64,000 nucleotides of DNA. Source: Sepiola atlantica (Eukaryota; Mollusca; Cephalopoda; Sepiida; Sepiolidae). Under the pieces are notes generated by a model, which saw nothing but the letters and a program-made list of their open reading frames with translations, had not been told where the DNA came from and did not search any database. The first letter of the stretch is position 1. Every line of letters starts with the position of its first letter. The stretch lies in contig OY744525.1 in NCBI GenBank assembly GCA_963556195.1, positions 52,468,148-52,532,147 on the forward strand, read 5' to 3'. Shown here piece after piece: positions 52,165-62,525 of the stretch. Both the position numbers and the translations under genes were made by a program.

Positions 52165-53155
52165 ACTTCAGTGGATTTCAAGAATGATAGTTAACGAGAT
52201 TGTCAGTTGGATGATGCACAATACTATGAGAGGATTAGAAACAATGGGTGGAATGGGCAGAATTTTATTATTTAAAAGAATGGCTCGACTTAAAGACAAG
52301 CATGTTGTAGTCAGCAAGGAAACAGTCCTGTGGTATTGTGTTCCACAGATGGGAAGTTCTTGGAAGGAAACTCTGTTCATGGAAGTTCCCTTTAGTTTTA
52401 TGTACACAGATGAAGAAAAAAGTTCTTTGAAGTGGTGATAGCTACGTTAGTTCTTTCTGTGAACGTTTTACAAGGGGAACCAGGGATCGGAGCTCAGTCG
52501 AGCACCTACCATGGAGATAACAATAGAGTAGAGAAAGACTAGCAACGTTTCTTCTGTGAGAAAAGGGCTGTATGGAAGAGAAAAGATAATCTCCGTTAGA
52601 TTGCAACGATGATTTTGTACTCTGTCAAGGTAGAAAAGAGTGCTTTGAGAGGCACCTCTTCAGATGTGGCAACAGTACTCCATCTTACGACGTATCTGAC
52701 TCTTATACAGGTAGAGGATTGCATCAGGAGTCGGGTACTTTCTGGCACGGTAGAATGATACAACCTGTTTTTCAGTGACTTTAGTAACAGATTGGATGTC
52801 AGTCTTCCATTTTGAGTCTTAGGTGAAAGTCTGTCCTCGGAGCTTATCAAAGCAAGGGTCTTCTTAAAGGAGAGAGCCATTCATTTCAACTGATGCAAAA
52901 CGAGGATCTGAGCATTGGTGATAAAAGGAGAGAAGCTACATTTTAGAGGTGTTAAAAGTAACAATTCACTTTTCCCCATTGAACCACATGCTCCAGGTCG
53001 GAGAAGAGAGAATCAGCAAGATCACCAATGTCCTTCGAAGTGCAGCCATAGACAGTTGCCGTCTGCATAGATGTCAACAAATGATCTCAGAATATGATTT
53101 GGAAGATCATTGATGAAGATCACGAAAAGTGTTGGACCAAAATGGATCAGACATC
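52165..53155 (-). mobile_element. CR1/L2-type LINE reverse transcriptase relic
   Basis: Reading the minus strand from 53150: GPTLFVIFINDLP, HILRSFVDIYAD (the YADD box is broken by a frameshift near 53061-53069), VYGCTSKDIGDLADSL, then a frame with MALSFKKTLALISSEDRLSP and LYHSTVPESTRLLMQSSTCI, RVRYVVRWSTVATSE. It ends HEQSFLPRTSHLWNTIPQDC, FLADYNMLVFK near 52270-52390. This is the RT palm to C terminus of CR1/L2-like LINEs, with several frameshifts, so it is dead. Confidence 0.85.
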
Positions 53156-53384
53156 AACAACTACTTTTATAGACCTATCAGAAAGAAAGGTTACCACGTT
53201 GCCCAATATTCCATAGCTAACAAGTTTGTGAAGCAAACTGTTGTGTCATGCAATTATCAACTCTTACCTATTTTGTGTTTTATTATCTATTGTGCTGAGT
53301 GCATTTATAATCTTGCTGTTTCAAATAAGGTGTTTTTTTCTGCTGAGTAAACATTTCTGAAAACGTTTACTTGCATAGAATTTG
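53156..53384. other. Non-coding
   Basis: Nothing recognised. Confidence 0.4.
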
Positions 53385-53440
53385 CCCCCCCCCCCCAAAC
53401 AAAGCAAACGGGGGGGGGGGGGGTTGCTTTGTTTTTAAGT
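53385..53440. repeat. C12...G14 hairpin
   Basis: A C12 run (53385-53396) is followed by AAACAAAGCAAAC, a G14 run (53410-53423), then TTGCTTTGTTTTT. AAACAAAGCAA and TTGCTTTGTTT are reverse complements, and the C and G runs can also pair or form quadruplex/i-motif. Confidence 0.8.
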
Positions 53441-54186
53441 TATTTTACACAAGAAAACACAGTAACATTTTTTTTATGTGTTGTGTCCATATCGGGTGTT
53501 CCTTTCTTTTTGTCTTTTAAAAACCTGTTTATCCATTTCTATGTTTCTAGTATATACCAATGATACTCGTGTAGTGAGTTTGATTGATCCTCTGCACCTG
53601 TGACATTATTAGCAATTAAGAAAAAAAAGACAGTCTACCGTTGTTGAAAAGATGGTTCTGTCTGTGTGTGTTATCCCGAACTGATTAAGCCGCTTTGTTG
53701 AAAAGTGGAGTTGTTTCAATGAAATTAACACATTATTCTTTACCATTTCTACTTATAGAAAATTAATTTACTATTTATAGTCGAGGTTTTTGTTTTCTTA
53801 ATTGTTAGGAATTCGTCTATATGTACTGTGGAACTGCAGCACCACCTATTTCCTTAGTTTCTCTCTAACAAACACACATGCATAAAACTCTCTGTTGAAT
53901 ATACCCGGTGGACCAAGTGCAAGAGAGAGACAAACACTTTGCACTTAAAGGGGCGGTTAGAATCTTAAAAAGATCTCTTGGTTGGAGTAGCTGAAATAGC
54001 GGGTGGATGTCTGGCATCCAGTAGGATGCCCCATCTCCAGCAAAATGAAAATTGAAAATATATATATATATATATATTAGTATTTCATGTATCCACATAA
54101 AATTTTATAAGGAGATATAATTTTTTTTTTATATATCAATTTTCAGTATTTACTTCAACAGTGCTCGATACGTAAGTAGAGGTAGG
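53441..54186. other. Non-coding
   Basis: A short (TA)n is near 54058-54077. No gene is recognised. Confidence 0.4.
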
Positions 54187-54325
54187 TAGTAATCTACGAA
54201 AATATATTTATGGTAATTAAGCTACACAGAGGCTCCCGCGTTTCATCCCGGGGGGGGGGGGATCTTCAAGCTAAAACGCGAGAGCCTCTGTGTAACTTAA
54301 TTGCCATAAATATATTTTCATAGCT

Positions 54326-54330
<5 letters not shown>
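54187..54330. mobile_element. Small foldback MITE with G12 loop
   Basis: Arms of about 57 bases (from TAGTAATCTACGAAAATATA to GAGGCTCCCGCGTTT, and the reverse complement ending TAGCTTACTA) flank a short centre with a G12 run (54250-54261). TA at both ends fits a TA target duplication; a (TA)n run begins right after. Arms differ at a handful of sites. Confidence 0.8.
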
Positions 54331-54359
<29 letters not shown>

Positions 54360-54990
54360 TAGAAAAGAACATGGCTTGTTGGGTTACCCATTGACCTTGG
54401 ATTATATTGTTCAAAAAATTTTCATAAAAATCTAATCATTTTGAATAAGAAATTCTGAATGCATTCGAAGAGATGTGCATGTGCTGGTGTGTTCATCAAG
54501 GTTACAGCATTAAATTATGCAGCATCTGCATTTCAGTTAACTATTTCGATTTTCGTTTCACATGATTTTATCATTACTTGATTTTTTTGACTAATCAAAA
54601 AAATAATAACAGCATATATGCCTGTCTCAAATTGTCTAATGACTAAAACATTTCGAAATCATTTTACTTGCTATTCATCTACATCACTTATTGTTATATA
54701 TTTTTGGAATTTTGAGTTAAAAATAAGTTTCTTTTTTTCTTGTCTTGCAATTTTTAACAAGAGATTTTTACCTTGAAAAATTGCAACATCATTAATTTAT
54801 TTTGTTTCTTATGTCCTTACATCATGTAATTGGCTGTTGAAATTTAGCGTTAAAGAAGGCTAAATATTACACATCAGAAAAGCAAATGTGAAAAACGTTT
54901 ACTCATTTGGGAGATCAAACCTATTACTATTATGTAGTACAGAAAAGGATTTTGGTGTTATATTTAAGACATTTCGTTTTAATGACGGCT
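54331..54990. other. Non-coding
   Basis: A (TA)n run is at 54328-54357. Remaining sequence is AT-rich and unassigned. Confidence 0.4.
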
Positions 54991-56706
54991 GGGTGTACAT
55001 ACCCGGCATTGCCTGGTAGTATATTTACTTGCAATTGGTTTGTCTTTTCTTTTTTTATTAAACTATGCCGGATTTTTTTTTTAAGGGGGGTGGGTGTCAA
55101 AATATTATACAGAGGAAAATAACTCTGTATGGACGAATACAGTTATTTCACTTGTTTTTAAAGATATTGCCCATTTGAAAATAATTCTGACACAGACAAA
55201 GTAATTTCTGAAAGAAATTAAATCGAATTACATTTTATTCTTCTTAATAACGTTTTGCAGTAATCCACAAGAAAAACTGATGTATCAGAATCAAATATTG
55301 ATTTTGTAGAAATCTATGAGAAAGAAACAATAAAGAGACTGACTTTGCTTTATATATTATATATATACCTTTCAATGGCAAAAGCAAAATCAATTATGGC
55401 ATATCTAGAAACTTGTAGTTGTATTATTATAATGATGTTTAAGATACAAATAAGGCATCACTGAGTACTGTAGTCAGTTATATTGTCACTAAAAAGTTGT
55501 GGAAACGGGAAGAACATTCAGACTATAGGTGGTGTATCGAGAAAGTTCACAAGGATTATTGAAGGCATGTGCAATTTGCATTATAAAGAGAGATTGGAAA
55601 ATAGGGTATCACAACACTTTTACAATGCAGAATGCGGGTGATCTAATTAAATCCTTTTAACTATGAACAATTGCTTAAAGATATTTCAATGAGTAATTTT
55701 CCGCCACCCCCATTAAACATTCGGATTTCTTTATGAGAGAGTAAGTAATTGCTGGATCATGGCAAGAATGTAACTAGTGTTTTTTTGTTTTTTTTTCGTT
55801 TTGTTTTTTTAAATAATATTTACTGATTTCATGAGTATCGTATTTCATGGAAAGTATTGGGAGCTTTTAAATGAGATATCTAATATATAAAATAAAGTAA
55901 TTCGGATTCTCGACTTTTGTCATCAATAATTTTTATCCTATAAAATCAATAATTCGTTCTGAATAACCATTGCATTTTGTTGACCGTTGGTGCATGTTGT
56001 TTAGAAAAATAAGATGTAATTCGAGTTAATTCCTTCTAGAAAATAATCCATCTGGTCGGATTTATTTTTGTATAGCAACTATTTAATAAAGAAGGGGGTG
56101 AGTCTGCCTTCATCCATTACAAACTTACTTTTCTTTGTTTCAAATAGAAAAATAATATTTTGGGTAAATTTTATTATTAAACGTTTTCTCCTCTAGCTGC
56201 AGAATACGTACTAACATGGTCGAGTGTCCTCCAAGCCCTACAATCTTGGGCCAAGGTGTTCGCTAGGTTTATGTTCATGTTCGTCCATTCACAAATGTTG
56301 TCTATCCATCTTTTCTTTTGTCTACCTTTCGACCGGATTCCTTGTATTATGCCTTCCACGCATATTTTGCATAGCCCTACATTGGAACGCTTAACGTGAC
56401 CAAACAATCTCAAGACTTTACATTTGATGACAGAGGATATTGAATGAGTTTTCACAACTCTGCGATACTGGTGTGATCAGATAGTTTATCATCAGTAATG
56501 AAGTGCATCCTGTGGCTTTGGAAAGTTTCTACTTTCTGGCGTAATTTTTGGGAATAAAAGTACATAACTCCATTTACAAACTTCTCTTTTGTTAGAACGA
56601 AAATGTAAAATTAAAAAAATAAATAAAACAGCTAGTTTCAAAATAAGAATAAAAAAAGACAACAAATAAATACACTACCGGACAACACCGGGTTGGGACA
56701 GCTAGT
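54990..56706. mobile_element. ACCCGG-terminus element, ~1.7 kb
   Basis: The left end GTGTACATACCCGGCATTGC, CTGGTAGTATATTTACTTGC and the right end CTACCGGACAACACCGGGTT, GGGACAGCTAGTT are inverted relative to each other. The left 370 bases match 35216-35550 and 47525-47882. Inside, on the minus strand at 56177-56455, lies a LINE tail, either part of the element or a nested insertion. If part, the element could be an RTE-like LINE derivative and not a DNA transposon. Confidence 0.55.
56177..56455 (-). mobile_element. Non-LTR retrotransposon 3'-end fragment, open for 92 codons
   Basis: The minus-strand frame reads SSVIKCKVLRLFGHVKRSNV, GLCKICVEGIIQGIRSKGRQ, KKRWIDNICEWTNMNINLAN, TLAQDCRAWRTL. 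LR.FGHV.R......... .G...G.GR.K.RW.D.I..W......A..LAQDR..WR is the conserved LINE tail, here uninterrupted, so younger than other fragments in the window. Confidence 0.85.
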
Positions 56707-56796
56707 TAAAAAATAATCTCAACTTACTGGAAGTTATATCGATCTGTTAAAGAAAGGAAATGTAGATACTTTTTAAAAAAGAAACAATTTTTATTA

Positions 56797-57055
56797 TTTG
56801 GATTATTCGGACTACTGTTCTCATCTTGAATGTTATTCTCACAACGTTTCGGGTGATGTAACCTCTGACCTTCTTCAGGTGCATCTTGTCGAATTCGGGA
56901 ATCTGTATGGAATTTTGGACGGAATCTTTTATTTAATCTGTACAGATTCCTGTGTTCGACAAGATACACCTGAAGAAGGTTGGAGGTTACATCGCCGAAA
57001 CGTTGGGAGAGTAACACCCAAGATGATAACAGTAGTTTGAATAATACAAATTATC
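56797..57055. repeat. Palindromic CTGAAGAAGG/GAAACGTT repeat, best copy
   Basis: The left arm (TTGGATTATTCGGACTACTG, CACAACGTTTCGGGTGATGT, AACCTCTGACCTTCTTCAGG, TGCATCTTGTCGAA) and right arm (TTCGACAAGATACACCTGAA, GAAGGTTGGAGGTTACATCG, CCGAAACGTTGGGAGAGTAA, AGTAGTTTGAATAATACAAA) are near reverse complements of ~115 bases. A ~35-base centre is itself symmetrical around GGAATCTGTA/TACAGATTCC. It begins ~90 bases after the right end of the previous element. Confidence 0.8.
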
Positions 57056-57059
57056 AACC

Positions 57060-58354
57060 TCATCTAAAAAATACGAAATATAATTTTTTTTATATATTTG
57101 AATTGTTTTTTTTTTCACATGGTGATTTTATCGGGATGCTAAATTAATCACGTGTCTTAAATTTGACATAAAATGATATTTGACTTCAGTTTCGACTCTT
57201 AACAAGAAATGACTTGCTAAACATGGCTTCATATAAGATGCTTGTTCTCCCCATTATTTCCAAATGTGTTTTGAAAAAATTCAACCTTAAAAAAAAACAT
57301 GTTCTAAATCCTGTACTTTGATTTGCAGACATTTCCCAGCAATATTGTTTTGGAAATGTGACCTTGGATTTGTTGTCTGAAATGTAGTCAGATTTTAAAT
57401 TAAAAACCTAAAAAAAAACTGCCTCCCATATTGTATTACTAACGCAGCCATTGCATAAAAAAATACAGAAAAAAAATGGAAATATTACAAATTGATAAAG
57501 CATTGAAGAAATAGGCTACATTTTTACATGACACTAAAATTTATTTACATTCAAACAATGGATTATTTGCATCACCAGTTTCTTCTCTAGTGTGGTTTAG
57601 AGAAATTTACTTTTGGGATACGATTGAAATGTTCGTCACTGTACAGGGATTGAACTCACACCCTTCAGATTCTTAAACTTTTGTGTTTAATATATACTTA
57701 TTATCCTCCTTCCAGCACATCTCGTTCCATTTGTCTTTTATTGTAACCTGTTAAATCATTTTCAGTAGTAATCGGACAGAAATCCGCATGCACACACATC
57801 AAATCACATTATGGCTATTGCTATTTTGATAAACCTTTCTTCTAAATGAATTTAACTTTAGAAAGTGTGTGGTGTGTTTCATCTTAGACGTGAGCAAGAG
57901 GATTCTGTGTCTGTGCCTTTAAAAAAGGAAGCAGAACGTAACTTATATGCCTGATGATTGACATGAGCCATGAAACTGCCAGGAATGTGTCTACACTTTT
58001 TTTCACCTCTTCTATACATTGCCAAGCTGTAGTTCTTGGCAACATTATTGATATATATATATATATCCAAGTATATTTAGACAGCAAACCTTTGTTTCAT
58101 CATATAAGACTAACAAGGAACTCTTTGATCGTTTTTATTAGTAACTTTGCATTGAAACATCAGTTGGAAATTTCCTTCATTCTATCATAAATAATAAAAC
58201 AAAATTAGTATTCATGAGGGTATATAAAAAGCTATTGAAAAAAGGACTAAAGACTTGATCTGATATAACAATAAAATCTGACACTGACTGGAAGAACTGT
58301 TTCTGTGAAATAAGCTTGATTCAATTGATATGTTTCTCAAAGTTAACATCATTT
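57060..58354. other. Non-coding
   Basis: AT-rich. A (TA)n is near 58050-58066. GGGTGTGAGTTCAATCCCTG on the minus strand near 57655 is B-box-like but isolated. No gene. Confidence 0.4.
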
Positions 58355-58480
58355 TCTAGGTCTGAAGAATGTATAAATTTTATCGAAACGCCGTATGAAT
58401 TGCATAAAGCCTATTTCACATGAATTATTTATATTATATTAGAATAGGCATTCGGCATTGCCCAAGAATTAAAGTAGTCC
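58355..58480 (+). repeat. Decayed repeat with CTGAAGA...CGAAACG and GGCATTGCC motifs
   Basis: GGTCTGAAGAATGTATAAAT, TTTATCGAAACGCCG resembles the CTGAAGAAGG/GAAACGTT repeat. GGCATTCGGCATTGCCCAAG 60 bases on resembles an ACCCGG left end. Both are weak. Confidence 0.3.
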
Positions 58481-60119
58481 TTATATACTATATACTAGAA
58501 AACAAAAGCAAAACATGCTGTATTAGAAATTTGGGTAATCTTTAAGAATATGTACCCACGAATGACAGACATTTGTAATATTGAGGTTGTGGAAAAATTC
58601 GAATTGAGTAAACTTGAATTGAGTTTTCAACAGAACAAAGAAAAATCGGGGGGGGGGGGTCCAAAAGTCTATAAAGATTTTTTGTTTAATTTTAAAGACT
58701 TTTTTATTACAAAAAATAACAGTGCAAAAAAAAAAAATTTAAATTTATTAGTCTAAAATTAAAATATTTATTTTAATAATAGATATCTGAAATACAAGGC
58801 AGCATTTCTCCTAATTTGTTATTCCTCACTTTTTCTTACCACATAAATTCAGTCAGATAGGACTTTTCTTCGTTTTGTTGAAAACTCATTTGAACAAAAA
58901 AATAGTTACATAATAAACTGCCCTTTTGGAAAGCATTATGCAAATTAATTAACTTTACAACTTAGATTGCATATACATACACAGTATATAAAAAAGATAG
59001 GATGTTGCTATTGTGTAAAGTTGAATTAACTTAAAATAGAGCGTTTTCACTTCGCCGTGAGTGCGAGAAAAGGACTCAACCTTCGCATTCATTCATTTTA
59101 AAGACAGCCCACCCACCAACACACATCATCACCCAAACCACCATTTTATTCTTTTGTTGAATTGTAAATTAAAAACAGAGCCCCATGTCCTTCTCCAACA
59201 CACAGACTGCAGCCAAGCAAACAAGTCGGGTAGTATTCTTCCCCCGTTAAACTTTATACAATTCCATTTTGGGTGAAAAGAGTCTTTTCAGTCAATTTAG
59301 TTGTGGGGTTTGTGATTCTTGGTTTCCTCAATTTTTCCGGACACTCTGTCCAGACACAGACTTTTCGAGTTATAAATGAAATAAAGTAAACTGTTGTCTA
59401 TGTTGCTTATGGATGTCCGGCGTGAACACAGACCCCACAATATCATCTTAATAGGTCTTAATACAAAATTAATACCACCATTGGATTCCTAATAAAAGTT
59501 GATGCACAAGTTTTTTGATCTTTGTTTGGGGATGCAATTGAAAACAAAGCCCTATACAGACAGACAGACAGAGACATCACACCTATAGTATAAGATTAGT
59601 TGTGTAGGTATTGTCTTTTGGGGTTTGGCAGCGTTTGTTCTTTCAATCATATTTCGCTGAATAAAATGCACATCTGTCGATTATTCTTACCCAAATTCAA
59701 ACAAATGTTTAAAAAATCTCTTTGTAATTTTTGTCTGTCGTATTTGATCGGACAACACACATATTTTACGATCCTTCCAGAAGATGACTAAAACGTTAGT
59801 TGAAACCTTGAGAAATAAACCAATGTACCAGTCAACATAACTTTTAGAAATTTGTTATTTACCTGACTCCGACTTGCGAACGTTTGTTAGCATATTGGAA
59901 GAAGTGGTAGTGATAGACGAATCAAATAAGAATGAGAGCGGATGTTACAAAAGTGGAAGTGATAGAGATCTATCAAATAAGAGCATTTCTTTTTATCAAA
60001 TAAGATACAGTGAGTCAATGTATGCGAATAAATAGCTTAGAAATACCAACTAGTTTTTAGTCTTGTGCCACATTTCACATATATTTTTGTATATCAAAAA
60101 TCTTTCGTAACCGAGGAAG
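58481..60119. other. Non-coding
   Basis: A G12 run is at 58648-58659 and a short (CAGA)n near 59560-59572. CCAGAAGATGACTAAAACGT near 59777 is a repeat-like tail. No gene is recognised. Confidence 0.4.
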
Positions 60120-60260
60120 AAAATGATAGACGGGAAGTTGGTAAGAGATGGGTCACTTGATGAGTTAATTGAAAACTAAAGCTGATGAAAATAATTAAAA
60201 TTGATTTTAATTTTCAAACATAACTCAATTCCCAAACTAAGGAATACTGTAGCATATATA
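60120..60260 (+). repeat. Dispersed repeat, copy 2 (pair with 49275)
   Basis: GGTAAGAGATGGGTCACTTG, ATGAGTTAATTGAAAACTAA, AAATAATTAAAATTGATT, CCCAAACTAAGGAATACTGT match 49315-49435 in order. Confidence 0.5.
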
Positions 60261-62319
60261 TTGTGATAGTTTATTATAGGACAAATTACCTTTAGCGTAA
60301 CAAATATTGACTAACTTAGATCTTTAATAATAAGTATTTATAATAAATAAGTACCTTTTGAATTCAGTTATTATATAGTCAATCATGAGTATTGACGAAG
60401 AATCCTCATTCAGTCCTGGAAATGGCAGAACTTAATCTTACACATACTTAGTGTTGTTTGCATTTTAATTTTATTCACAGCTTTAATTTCGTAAACTACT
60501 TCGGCCATTTTCGGGACTGGCACACGATACAGTGTCGATAAGTACTGAAATCCTCTGGATGCCTACGGCATCTTTTCAGTCAATTAAATTGTGTGTATAG
60601 GTTTCGCTATTTTACTGCTATTTAGTTGTGCATTTTTTTACGGATAGATTTTTTTTTTTTTCTTTCTGTGTACAATTATCGATCATGTCGCTAGAGAATT
60701 CTGTTGTTTTTATTAATTTTTATTAAATATTTCGGATTTTATAGTCGCGGATCGCTTTCTTAAATAAGTTTAATGTTAACAAAACCCAAACAGGTAATTG
60801 AAGGGGATCTATTTTGAAGGTGTAAAGGCTATCAAGAAAACTGTAATGACAATGCTGAGGGTCATCCCAATTCTATCATTCCAGCCGTGCATAAAAGTGG
60901 AAGAGTAGGATGGGAGACTGCATTAGACTCAGAGGCAGAGGTTACTTTTAAGGGTAAACTAGTTTGGCGTCACAATTTTTGGACAGTGTGTGTGTGTGTG
61001 TGTTTAGGTGATACTATGCAAAAACACCTTTGGTTTTGAGTCGTGTACACAATTTTTGCTGTTGCCCTCTCTTTAGTCAACTGGCTTATCCAAAGAGAAG
61101 ATGAGAGTGAAGTTTCTTGTTCCGTGACTAAATTACGCATCTGACTCAAAACCAAATGTTCTATATGACTAGTCACTTTGTTTTTGTATAGTATCACTTA
61201 AAAATAAATATCGTTCTTATGCATGTAATTGAGTCCTCTGTGTTTATTTCTCCAAACTGTGTGTGTGTGAAAAATACATTTTTTGAGCATTCATGTTTTT
61301 TTTAAGTCTAGAAACTTAATAAATTGCTGAATTATTTGAATTTAAAGAATGTCTTATCAAAGAAAAATAACATGATTAAAAAGTGAAATTTTATTCTTTA
61401 GCGTTTCTCTCTTCCACCATTTGCCGCTGTGTCTATTTGAGTTTGGAAAGCTGCCGAGCAGTATAATCTTCCACGTGAATTTTCTTTTGGTCATATCCAC
61501 ACGTACACATCTGCCTTTTCTCTGGTTATCTTTCAAGTCAAAACTGTTTACGATAATACGTTTATTTTTCTGAAGATGAAAGATTTGTTCAATCATGTAA
61601 ATATACTAGCCGACTTATCTGGATTTTACAGGAGCTAAACACGAATAAAAAATAATTGGACAAGAATCGCACTTACTCTATATCTAAAATATTAATTTCT
61701 GATTTCACAAAGTGGAAAGTAGGAATTTAGAAAATGGAAAAAAAAATTTTATTTCAAAAATGCAAAAATAAAATAAAAAAATAAAAAGTGAATTGTGAAC
61801 CAGATGTGGTTTTGATATTATTATTAGCAGTGCTATTAAATATTAGTTGGCTGTAATAGGTGTCGAAGTGTAGATGGTTACTGGAGTGTGAGTGACAAGA
61901 TTTGACCCCAGATGCAACTGTGTTCATCATAAGTGAGCAGATAACAGATTATTGGTAGAGATATTTGAAATGATATAGTTAAAAGACAGTTGTTGTTTAG
62001 AACTTAGAAGGTAAGGGTCATCAAGTAAAGTTCGGATACATAGGTGTGTTTCGACTCCCCTGTGTCCTCTCTGAGGATCTAGTCAGAAGCAACTCGTATT
62101 AAAGAAGAATGGATTCATTATAGATAAGTTTAAGTAAGTTAAAGATTAAACTGTCTTCGACCACCTTCATATGGTGAACGTTGTTCCAACTAACTGGATC
62201 AAGTCAAATATTTGAACCCTAGTGTCCGCTTTGATCCCAAGAGACAAACAACATACATAGCCCTTTAGTTGTCAGCCCGTTTTAAAATTTGGGGAGTCTC
62301 GAGTCAAGATTTCGGGTTA
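60261..62319. other. Non-coding
   Basis: A (GT)n is at 60986-61003. No gene or family is recognised; 61900-62320 may be decayed LINE sequence downstream (minus strand) of the next feature. Confidence 0.4.
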
Positions 62320-62525
62320 CAAACTCCACAGCCTTGGTTATGATGTTGTCTGTCCAAAGGAGGTGAAATTTTGAACGTTTTCAATGGTTTCATTACCAAT
62401 TGTAAACAGTGATTTATATGAAGTCATGGTGTTATCTTGAGTTACACATATGGTAAGATGCTCTGCCTCTTCTATTTGCAAAAAAAAAGAAGTGATGTGT
62501 CATCTGCATAAAAAATCCACTGAAT
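62320..62525 (-). mobile_element. LINE reverse transcriptase scrap with YADD
   Basis: The minus strand reads QWIFYADDTSLLFF with YADD at 62499-62510, then EEAEHLTICVTQDNTMTSYK, SLFTIGNETIENVQNFTSFG, Q. YADD followed by ..I..ETIE.V..F.YLG is the RT palm/thumb boundary of RTE-like LINEs. A frame change lies after LLFF. No upstream palm was found. Confidence 0.75.

Noticed and set aside
56941..57010. Hammerhead ribozyme in the CTGAAGAAGG...GAAAC repeat arm
   Set aside because: CTGAAGA and GAAA fit the core boxes, but the helix II closing pair directly after CTGAAGA is not formed in any copy, an extra A sits there, and flanking helix I pairing is absent. I only report the conserved core.
60986..61003. 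(GT)n as telomere-like or regulatory element
   Set aside because: A plain dinucleotide microsatellite of ordinary length.
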